Shown one piece after another: positions 1 to 5,183 of a stretch of DNA of 8,891 bases (the first letter of the stretch is position 1; the number at the start of each line of letters is the position of its first letter). Position numbers and translations under genes: made by a program. Under the pieces are notes generated by a model. That model was not told the DNA's origin. It searched no databases and worked only from the letters and a program-made list of their open reading frames with translations. This DNA comes from an uncultured Negativicutes bacterium (lineage in GTDB: Bacteria > Bacillota > Negativicutes > Veillonellales > Megasphaeraceae). Location: positions 1 through 8,891 of the forward strand of contig CAADUJ010000011.1 of the NCBI GenBank assembly GCA_900752195.1. Reading direction: 5' to 3'.

Positions 1-109
1 CCGTGAATATCCTGTTGAACGGTACATGCGTGATGCTAAAATCACACAGATTTACGAAGGTACCAACCAGGTTCAGCAGATGGTCATTTCTGGCGCTATT
101 CTCCGCTAA
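1..109 (+). CDS. Acyl-CoA dehydrogenase, C-terminal fragment (butyryl-CoA dehydrogenase-like)
   Basis: This is the 3' end of a gene that begins outside the window. The frame is read from base 2 and gives 35 residues before a TAA at 107-109. The fragment carries the typical acyl-CoA dehydrogenase C-terminal signature, MRDAKITQIYEGTNQVQ, followed by a short tail ending in ILR. The YEGTN segment belongs to the FAD/substrate region at the end of the last helical domain. From memory the fragment resembles the C-terminus of Megasphaera elsdenii butyryl-CoA dehydrogenase closely, so a role in crotonyl-CoA or other short-chain enoyl-CoA reduction is likely. The substrate cannot be fixed from 35 residues. 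The gene is followed by stem-loops and a terminator, so it probably ends its transcript. Confidence 0.9.
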   Translation, partial: REYPVERYMRDAKITQIYEGTNQVQQMVISGAILR

Positions 110-125
110 CACTAACCATACTTGA

Positions 126-178
126 TGATATACTCATGCCAGCCTTTACCGGGTCTTTGAGGCTGGTGTGAGTTATCA
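126..178 (+). other. Long imperfect stem-loop after the acyl-CoA dehydrogenase gene
   Basis: The arms pair as TGATA/TATCA, ACTCA/TGAGT and CCAGCCT/AGGCTGG. This is about 17 pairs with a one-base bulge and a 2x2 internal loop, closed by a 14-base loop. It starts 16 bases after the stop codon at 107-109. It is not followed by a U-tract, so it is more likely a 3' mRNA stabiliser or weak terminator than a strong intrinsic terminator. Confidence 0.6.
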
Positions 179-301
179 TATATAAGATGCAACAAACACG
201 ACTCCGTTTTGGCACTCCTTTTATTAGTATAGAAAACCATCCTTTCGGCTAAAAAAGAGAATGCAACGTTTACTGAAGTACCTCCGTACAGTAAGCACTC
301 T

Positions 302-322
302 AAAACATCACTCTAATGTTTT
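302..322 (+). other. Small hairpin next to the terminator
   Basis: AAAACAT (302-308) and ATGTTTT (316-322) form a perfect 7-bp stem with a 7-base loop, directly abutting the larger terminator stem at 323. Its role is unknown and it may simply be part of the termination region. Confidence 0.4.
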
Positions 323-377
323 ACTAGGACTGTAATGAAATGAGATTTTAGCTTATTTTGTTACAGTCCTAGTTTTT
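323..377 (+). terminator. Rho-independent terminator upstream of lctP
   Basis: ACTAGGACTGTAA (323-335) and TTACAGTCCTAGT (361-373) are perfect 13-bp arms with a 25-base AT-rich loop, followed by a run of five T (373-377). It points rightwards and would end transcripts coming from the upstream acyl-CoA dehydrogenase, separating that unit from lctP. There is no A-run before the left arm, so it does not look bidirectional. Confidence 0.85.
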
Positions 378-444
378 ATATATAAAGTATCATTTTGTTA
401 AAAAAATCCTTGTAAACAGGGATTATCAGGTATAGTATTTACGA

Positions 445-465
445 TATTATACGTGAAAATCGGAA
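445..465 (+). promoter_or_regulatory. Shared upstream motif, copy A (lctP side)
   Basis: The sequence TATTATACGTGAAAATC here matches two copies upstream of pct (2365-2385 and 2396-2416) with the common core TAT(A/T)CGTGAAA(A/G)TC. The same core lying ahead of both the lactate permease and the propionate CoA-transferase suggests a binding site for a common regulator. The GTGA half fits a CRP/FNR-type half-site, but the second half here is GAAC rather than TCAC. It lies about 140 bases before the predicted lctP transcription start. Confidence 0.4.
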
Positions 466-520
466 CTAAAATTATATATTATCGATAGTAAGAAAAGTTA
501 GTATTGTTGCTTTTTTTGTC

Positions 521-538
521 TAGATAGCGGGCAATCTA
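521..538. promoter_or_regulatory. Interrupted palindrome upstream of the lctP promoter
   Basis: TAGATAGCGGGCAATCTA pairs TAGAT with ATCTA and GC with GC around a central GG, with one A/A mismatch per half. It lies 24 bases before the -35 hexamer of the lctP promoter, where an activator or repressor could bind. The regulator is not identified, and chance is possible in such a short site. Confidence 0.3.
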
Positions 539-562
539 TGCAATAAAGGTATTAGAAAACTG

Positions 563-592
563 TTGATTTATTCTGTCTGATTATTATATAAT
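563..592 (+). promoter_or_regulatory. Predicted lctP promoter with palindrome over the -10
   Basis: TTGATT (563-568) and a perfect TATAAT (587-592) are separated by 18 bases, a good housekeeping-sigma promoter, with transcription expected to start near 599 and an untranslated leader of roughly 88 bases. A 17-bp dyad, TGATTAT-TAT-ATAATCA (578-594), covers the -10 hexamer with perfect 7-base arms. A protein bound there would block polymerase, so a repressor site is a reasonable inference. Confidence 0.65.
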
Positions 593-686
593 CACAATAT
601 GCTATTAAAGTATTGATTGTTTAATTTTTGATAGTTTATTGTAATTTAGTAAGTTCAAAATAGTACAAAGAGAGGAAGAATTGTAT

Positions 687-2207
687 ATGGTATTTTTATT
701 GGCCTTATCACCAATATTGTGGCTCATCATTTCCCTGGGCTTTCTCAAGATGCAAAGCTTTAAGGCTTGCCCCATCGCGTTGCTCATCGCGTTTGCTGTT
801 GCCTTTGCTCAGTATCATATGGAAGAAATGAATGCCGCAACGGCTGCGTTAGAAGGCGTGGCATTGGCATGTTGGCCTATTTTGTTGGTCATCATTGCCG
901 CTATCTTTACATACAACTTGACGCTTTATACGAAAAGCATGGATATAGTAAAACACATGCTGACAACGGTCAGCAAGGATCGACGCGTCTTAGCCTTATT
1001 GATTGGCTGGGGCTTTGGTGCATTTATGGAAGGTATGGCCGGATTCGGCACGGCAATCGCCATCCCTGCATCTATGCTTGTTGCCCTCGGATTTAATCCC
1101 ATTAAGGCAATCTTGGTTTGCCTTGTTGCAAATTCTGTTCCGACGACATTTGGCTCCATTGGGATTCCTGCTAGTACCTTGGCGAATCTGACAGGCCTCG
1201 ATCCGGTTCAGCTGTCTACGTACATCAGCTTGCAGCTGTTGCCACTGAATTTGATTTGTCCGTTCCTTATTGTTGCAATTGTCGGTGGGTCCGTCAAAGC
1301 CATAAAAGGGGTATTCATCATTACCTTAATATCGGCTTTGGGATTAGCTGTTCCGGAATTGATTATTTCCATGTTCGTTGGACCAGAATTGGCTGTCATG
1401 GGGGCATCGGTCGTCATTATGGCACTGATTGTGTTGTATTCTCATTTCCGGCCTTCTACAGATCCAGAATATGCCATGGATATTAATCCTGCCCATGTGC
1501 CCTTAAAAGGCGGCCTTCTGGCTTGTTTGCCATTTATCCTTATCTTTGTCTTTTTACTGGTCACGTCGAAATTAGTTCCTTTTATTTACCAACCGCTCAT
1601 GACAATTAAATCGTCTGTCCTTATTTATACAGGCCCTGGAGCTACACCGTATACGTTTGTCTGGGTCAACACGCCAGGGATACTGATTTTATTGGCTGCG
1701 TTTATTAGTGGAAAAGCACAGTCGGCTTCTTTTGGTGAAATGTTTCATGTCCTTTTGAATACGATCAAGGGGTTGCGGAATACGATTATTACAATCATCT
1801 CCGTCATTGCAACGGCGAAGGTTATGGGATATAGCGGCATGACATCCGATATTGCCAAGACGGCTGTGGAAGCAACGGGTGTAATGTATCCGCTCATTGC
1901 GCCGTTGATTGGATCTATCGGCACGTTTATTACGGGTTCGGGTACATCGAGCAACGTACTCTTCGGCAATCTTCAGACTGATGCAGCCGTGGCTATTCAG
2001 GCAAATAAAACCTGGTTGGCGGCAGCCAACTCGGCAGGGACTTGCGTAGGCAAGATGATTTCTCCCCAGAGTATTGCCATTGCCGTAGGTGCAATCGCCT
2101 TGACAGGGAAAGATAATGAAATCCTCCAGGCCATTATGAAGGTATATGTACCTTATATCGTGTTATTAGGTCTGATCGTATACTTCGGACAATTCATACT
2201 TGCATAA
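687..2207 (+). CDS. lctP: L-lactate permease (LctP/LldP family)
   Basis: This 506-residue polytopic membrane protein of the lactate permease family (TC 2.A.14) imports lactate with protons. The sequence is almost entirely hydrophobic helices. It carries the family landmarks: GFGAFMEGMAGFGT near residues 109-122, TGSGTSSNVLFGNLQ near 416-430, and MISPQSIAIA near 457-466. E. coli LldP is somewhat longer (551 residues). Two starts are possible. ATG at 687 gives MVFLLALSPI, typical of family N-termini. TTG at 681 would add two residues and sits only 5-6 bases after the AGAGGA ribosome site at 671-676, whereas the ATG is about 10 bases away; I prefer the ATG. The gene has its own promoter and terminator, so it is probably transcribed alone, yet it sits next to the lactate-fermenting operon that uses its substrate. 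Transport of glycolate or other 2-hydroxy acids cannot be excluded. Confidence 0.95.
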   Translation: MVFLLALSPILWLIISLGFLKMQSFKACPIALLIAFAVAFAQYHMEEMNAATAALEGVALACWPILLVIIAAIFTYNLTLYTKSMDIVKHMLTTVSKDRRVLALLIGWGFGAFMEGMAGFGTAIAIPASMLVALGFNPIKAILVCLVANSVPTTFGSIGIPASTLANLTGLDPVQLSTYISLQLLPLNLICPFLIVAIVGGSVKAIKGVFIITLISALGLAVPELIISMFVGPELAVMGASVVIMALIVLYSHFRPSTDPEYAMDINPAHVPLKGGLLACLPFILIFVFLLVTSKLVPFIYQPLMTIKSSVLIYTGPGATPYTFVWVNTPGILILLAAFISGKAQSASFGEMFHVLLNTIKGLRNTIITIISVIATAKVMGYSGMTSDIAKTAVEATGVMYPLIAPLIGSIGTFITGSGTSSNVLFGNLQTDAAVAIQANKTWLAAANSAGTCVGKMISPQSIAIAVGAIALTGKDNEILQAIMKVYVPYIVLLGLIVYFGQFILA

Positions 2208-2221
2208 CAGTAAGACTTTTG

Positions 2222-2260
2222 AGCTGTTACATGTCATATGACGTGTAGCGGCTTTTTTTT
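2222..2260 (+). terminator. Rho-independent terminator of lctP
   Basis: Starting 14 bases after the lctP stop codon, AGCTGTTACATGTC (from 2222) pairs with GACGTGTAGCGGCT (to 2253). The stem is about 14 bp with three G-U pairs and a tight ATAT loop, and it leads straight into eight T (2253-2260). This is a strong intrinsic terminator and argues that pct is not read from the lctP promoter. Confidence 0.92.
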
Positions 2261-2364
2261 ATTCAAAAATAGAGGAATGTAATTTATATAGACCAGGCCA
2301 AAGTATAGTTGGGAAAGGAAACGGTATAGGAGAGAAAATTTTTGACAAAAGCCGGGTAACTATT

Positions 2365-2416
2365 AACTATTCGTGAAAATCATAACTTGCACGCTAACTA
2401 TACGTGAAAGTCATCA
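2365..2416 (+). repeat. Tandem shared motif, copies B and C, upstream of pct; copy C CRP/FNR-like
   Basis: Copy B (2365-2385) begins AACTATTCGTGAAAATC and copy C (2396-2416) begins AACTATACGTGAAAGTC. Their CGTG cores are 31 bases apart, about three helical turns, so both face the same side of the DNA. An additional TAACTAT lies at 2357-2363 just before copy B. Copy C reads GTGA-AAGTCA-TCAC (2404-2417), matching the GTGA-N6-TCAC core of CRP/FNR-family sites. Copy B keeps only the left half well. Copy A lies before lctP. A common activator or repressor of lactate genes is inferred; its identity is unknown. Confidence 0.5.
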
Positions 2417-2536
2417 CAAATCTGACAAACGGCCATTTTAACAGCAAAATGATATATTATTAGATTTTTGCACATTTATATATTCTAAAATGGAATTAAT
2501 TTTAATAAAATTTATTCTAAAAAGACAATAAATGCA

Positions 2537-2565
2537 TTGACGCTATTGAAAATACGTGATAACAT
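2537..2565 (+). promoter_or_regulatory. Predicted promoter of the pct operon (extended -10)
   Basis: TTGACG (2537-2542) and TAACAT (2560-2565) are separated by 17 bases, and the -10 is preceded by TG (2557-2558), making an extended -10 promoter. Transcription would start near 2572, inside the Rex-type operator, leaving an untranslated leader of about 90 bases before the pct start codon. Confidence 0.6.
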
Positions 2566-2567
2566 TC

Positions 2568-2585
2568 TTGTTAAGAATTAAACAA
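2568..2585. promoter_or_regulatory. Rex (redox-sensing repressor) operator
   Basis: TTGTTAAGAATTAAACAA matches the clostridial Rex consensus TTGTTAA-N4-TTAACAA at 13 of 14 defined positions; the single mismatch is A for T at 2580. The site begins 3 bases after the -10 hexamer and covers the predicted transcription start, the classic position for a repressor. Rex leaves DNA when NADH/NAD+ is high and is known to control fermentation genes in anaerobic Firmicutes. Here it would let the acrylate pathway, a reductant sink, be expressed when NADH accumulates. No rex gene is present in this window. Confidence 0.65.
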
Positions 2586-2604
2586 CGATACTTTTTTCAC
2601 AAAC

Positions 2605-2629
2605 TTTTTTCAGAGTCTATCTGAAAAGG
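2605..2629 (+). other. Leader hairpin between the Rex site and the pct start
   Basis: TTTTCAGA (2607-2614) pairs perfectly with TCTGAAAA (2620-2627) around the loop GTCTA, extendable by two U-G pairs to 2605-2629. It lies in the 5' leader about 15 bases before the pct ribosome site, so it could affect mRNA stability or initiation but would not mask the ribosome site itself. The 5' strand also forms a direct repeat, ACTTTTTTCA at 2590-2599 and 2603-2612. Confidence 0.4.
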
Positions 2630-2661
2630 TATGAACATTATTGAAGGAGCTTGATAAAGAT

Positions 2662-4215
2662 ATGAGAAAGGTAAGTATCATTTCGGCAGAAGAAGCTGCC
2701 GCACTAGTCAAAGACCATGACACCATTACATCCATTGGTTTTGTGAGCAGTGCTCATCCGGAAGCATTGACGAAAGCACTGGAAAAACGTTTCCTCGAAA
2801 CGAAGAAACCACAGGGGCTGACTTACATTTATGCTGGCTCTCAGGGGAAACGGGATGGTCGTGCAGCTGAACATCTGGCTCATGAAGGATTACTTAAACG
2901 GGCTATCATCGGCCACTGGCAGACCGTACCGGCTATTGGCAAATTGGCTGTTGAAAATAAAATTGAAGCGTATAACTTCTCTCAAGGCACTCTGGTTCAT
3001 TGGTTCCGCGCCTTAGCTGGTCATAAACTTGGCGTATTTACCGATATTGGTTTGGAAACTTTTCTTGATCCTCGTCAGTTAGGCGGCCGTCTCAATGATG
3101 TAACGAAAGAAGACCTGGTCAAATTGATTACTGTTGAAGGTCACGAACAACTCTTTTATCCAACCTTCCCCGTTCAAATCGCCTTCCTGCGTGGTACATA
3201 TGCTGATGAATCAGGTAATATTACGATGGATGAAGAAATCGGGCCGTTTGAAAGCACATCGGTTGCCCAGGCTGTTCACAATTGTGGTGGTAAAGTCGTC
3301 GTTCAGGTTAAATCCGTTGTAGCCCATGGCAGCTTGGATCCGCGTATGGTAAAGATCCCTGGCATTTATGTTGATTATGTCGTCGTAGCTTCGCCTGAAG
3401 ATCATCAACAGACCTATGACTGCGAATATGATCCGACGTTAAGCGGTGAACACAGAGCTCCAGAATCAGGTGATGAAGCCCCGTTTCCTATGAGTGCTAA
3501 GAAAATCATTGGCCGCCGCGGCGCTATGGAATTATCAGAAAACGACGTCGTTAATCTCGGTGTAGGTGCTCCGGAATACGTAGCTTCCGTTGCTAATGAA
3601 GAAGGTATCGCCGGTGAAATTACGTTGACCGTCGAAGGCGGTGCTATCGGTGGTATTCCTCAAGGTGGTAGCCGCTTCGGTTCTGCCCGCAATGCAGATG
3701 CCATTATCGATCATACCTATCAGTTCGATTTTTATGATGGTGGTGGTTTGAATATTGCCTTCTTGGGTTTGGCCCAGTGTGATAGCACAGGGAATATCAA
3801 CGTCAGCAAATTTGGTACGAATGTTGCTGGTTGCGGTGGTTTCCCGAACATTACGCAGCAGACTCATCATGTTTGCTTCTGCGGTACCTTTACAGCTGGT
3901 GGGTTACAGATTGCCGTTGAAGATGGGAAAGTAAAAATCGTCAAAGAAGGTAAGGCAAAGAAATTCATTCAAAACGTCGATCAGATTACATTCAATGGCA
4001 ACTATGCAGCTCGTCATGGAAAACGAGTTCTCTATATTACAGAACGGTGCGTATTTGAATTGACAAAAGAAGGATTGAAGTTAATTGAAGTAGCACCGGG
4101 AATTGACATTGAAAAAGATATCTTGGCTCATATGGACTTCAAACCGATTATCGATAATCCGAACGTAATGGATGCTCGCATTTTCCAGGATGGTCCGATG
4201 GGATTGAAAAAATAA
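2662..4215 (+). CDS. pct: Propionate CoA-transferase
   Basis: Pct transfers CoA from propionyl-CoA or acetyl-CoA to lactate, forming lactoyl-CoA, the entry step of the acrylate pathway; it is a cytoplasmic family I CoA-transferase. The 517 residues have the fused alpha and beta CoA-transferase halves, and from memory the sequence tracks Megasphaera elsdenii Pct (also 517 residues) almost throughout. The catalytic glutamate is E325 in TLTVEGGAIGG, matching the Glu324 nucleophile of the Clostridium propionicum enzyme. NLGVGAPEYVA and the C-terminal LIEVAPGIDIEKDIL are further family landmarks. The start is ATG 2662 (MRKVSIIS); an in-frame TTG at 2641 is rejected because the ribosome site AAGGAG (2644-2649, 12 bases before ATG) would lie inside the coding region. 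It is the first gene of the operon, behind the Rex-type operator. Broad acceptor range (acetate, butyrate, 3-hydroxy acids) is known for this family. Confidence 0.97.
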   Translation: MRKVSIISAEEAAALVKDHDTITSIGFVSSAHPEALTKALEKRFLETKKPQGLTYIYAGSQGKRDGRAAEHLAHEGLLKRAIIGHWQTVPAIGKLAVENKIEAYNFSQGTLVHWFRALAGHKLGVFTDIGLETFLDPRQLGGRLNDVTKEDLVKLITVEGHEQLFYPTFPVQIAFLRGTYADESGNITMDEEIGPFESTSVAQAVHNCGGKVVVQVKSVVAHGSLDPRMVKIPGIYVDYVVVASPEDHQQTYDCEYDPTLSGEHRAPESGDEAPFPMSAKKIIGRRGAMELSENDVVNLGVGAPEYVASVANEEGIAGEITLTVEGGAIGGIPQGGSRFGSARNADAIIDHTYQFDFYDGGGLNIAFLGLAQCDSTGNINVSKFGTNVAGCGGFPNITQQTHHVCFCGTFTAGGLQIAVEDGKVKIVKEGKAKKFIQNVDQITFNGNYAARHGKRVLYITERCVFELTKEGLKLIEVAPGIDIEKDILAHMDFKPIIDNPNVMDARIFQDGPMGLKK

Positions 4216-4226
4216 ATCACATATAT

Positions 4227-4248
4227 ACATATATATATGTAAAGGAGG
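4227..4248 (+). promoter_or_regulatory. AT palindrome abutting a strong ribosome binding site of the VOC gene
   Basis: The 14-base palindrome at 4227-4240 (ACATATA and its mirror TATATGT) sits directly before AAAGGAGG (4241-4248), a near-perfect Shine-Dalgarno 10 bases before the ATG. A short AT hairpin here could keep the ribosome site open. TA-dinucleotide tracts are slippage-prone, but there is no direct evidence of length variation. Confidence 0.4.
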
Positions 4249-4258
4249 CTGGATACAA

Positions 4259-5167
4259 ATGAAACCGATGAGACTCCATCATGTGGGGATTGTACTCCCA
4301 ACATTAGAAAAGGCTCATGAATTTATGCAAAATAATGGCCTTGAAATTGATTATGCCGGCTATGTGGACGCGTATCAGGCAGATCTCATATTTACTAAGT
4401 TCGGTGAATATGCCAGCCCGATTGAAATGATTATTCCTCACGCTGGTGTTCTTACCCAATTCAATGGTGGTCGTGGTGGTATTGCTCACATTGCCTTTGA
4501 AGTGGATGATGTAGAAGCTGTGCGTCAGGAAATGGAAAAACAGCGGCCGGGCTGTATGTTAGAAAAGAAAGCGGTCCAGGGTACGGATGATATTATCGTT
4601 AATTTCCGTCGTCCTTCGACAAATGAGGGCATTCTTGTAGAATACGTGCAGACGATTGCTCCTATCGTTGGTAGAGATGAAAATCCTTTTGTTAACGTTT
4701 TGGGACCAGAAAAAGGTCAGCTTAAAGAAAGCTGGCATCCTATGAGACTTCACCACATTGGTATTGTCTTGCCGACGATGGAAAAGGCGCATCAATTTAT
4801 GCAGACCAACGGTCTGGAAGTAGATTATTCTGGCTTTGTTGACGCATATCATGCTGATCTTATTTTTACAAAAAAAGGTAAGAATAGTTCTCCTATTGAA
4901 TTTATCATTCCTCGTGAAGGGGTATTAAAGGATTTCAATGGGGGAAAGGGGGGGATTGCCCACATCGCTTTTGAAGTGGATGATGTAGAAGCCGTGCGTC
5001 AGGAAATGGAAAAACAGAAGCCAGGCTGTATGTTAGAAAAAAAGGCTGTCCAGGGAACGGATGATATTATCGTTAATTTCCGGCGTCCCAGTACAGATGC
5101 AGGAATTCTCGTTGAATATGTCCAGACCGTAGCTCCTATTAACAGGAGCCAGGCGAACCCGTTTTAA
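4259..5167 (+). CDS. Tandem-duplicated VOC (glyoxalase/methylmalonyl-CoA epimerase-like) protein
   Basis: This 302-residue protein consists of two vicinal-oxygen-chelate units, residues 4-144 and 162-302, joined by a 17-residue linker. The units align without gaps, with 27 differences in 141 positions (about 81% identity, hand count). Each unit begins MRLHH(V/I)GIVLPT and ends NPF. Each keeps a full set of likely metal ligands: H8/E56/H77/E128 in the first and H166/E214/H235/E286 in the second, as in glyoxalase I and methylmalonyl-CoA epimerase, where the units pair to form the fold. Typical epimerases are single units of about 130-150 residues, so the fusion is unusual. It lies 43 bases after pct and 16 before lcdC, so it is surely co-transcribed with the lactoyl-CoA pathway. 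The acrylate route needs no methylmalonyl-CoA epimerase; inversion at C2 of lactoyl-CoA is my inference. Glyoxalase-type activity is an alternative. Confidence 0.9.
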   Translation: MKPMRLHHVGIVLPTLEKAHEFMQNNGLEIDYAGYVDAYQADLIFTKFGEYASPIEMIIPHAGVLTQFNGGRGGIAHIAFEVDDVEAVRQEMEKQRPGCMLEKKAVQGTDDIIVNFRRPSTNEGILVEYVQTIAPIVGRDENPFVNVLGPEKGQLKESWHPMRLHHIGIVLPTMEKAHQFMQTNGLEVDYSGFVDAYHADLIFTKKGKNSSPIEFIIPREGVLKDFNGGKGGIAHIAFEVDDVEAVRQEMEKQKPGCMLEKKAVQGTDDIIVNFRRPSTDAGILVEYVQTVAPINRSQANPF

Positions 5168-5183
5168 ATAGGATGAAAGCAAG

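Larger units (their letters stand above)
110..686. other. Gene-free region between acyl-CoA dehydrogenase and lctP
   Basis: These 577 bases hold no convincing gene on either strand. The first half contains stem-loops (126-178, 302-322) and an intrinsic terminator (323-377). The second half is AT-rich and holds a motif shared with the pct upstream region (445-465), an interrupted palindrome (521-538), a sigma-70-type promoter (563-592) and the lctP ribosome binding site. Bases 179-301 contain only a weak hairpin (two short arms, TACT..GTAC and GTAC..AGTA, around 285-305) and nothing else recognised. Confidence 0.7.
2261..2661. other. Long regulatory region and leader upstream of pct
   Basis: About 400 bases without a gene. 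From left to right it holds an AT-rich stretch, a perfect TTGACA (2342-2347) that lacks a good -10 partner, two tandem copies of the shared motif (2365-2416), a weak possible promoter CTGACA-17-CAAAAT (2422-2450), the main predicted promoter (2537-2565), a Rex-type operator (2568-2585), a leader hairpin (2605-2629) and the pct ribosome site (2644-2649). Its size and density of sites mark this as the main control point of the operon. Confidence 0.65.

Noticed and set aside
2404..2417. Possible catabolite-responsive (CcpA cre) site in motif copy C
   Set aside because: TGAAAGTCATCACA matches the outer cre positions, but the essential central CG is replaced by TC. The GTGA-N6-TCAC reading fits better.
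2551..2563. Fourth copy of the CGTGA motif (AATACGTGATAAC)
   Set aside because: It matches only ACGTGA and is explained by the extended -10 element of the pct promoter.
2641..2661. Upstream in-frame TTG start for pct, adding seven residues
   Set aside because: The ribosome site AAGGAG lies within this extension and serves the ATG at 2662. The shorter protein, beginning MRKV, has the known family length of 517.
4216..4240. TA-dinucleotide tract as a phase-variation switch
   Set aside because: The tract is short and interrupted, and one sequence cannot show length variation. It is recorded only as a palindrome beside the ribosome site.
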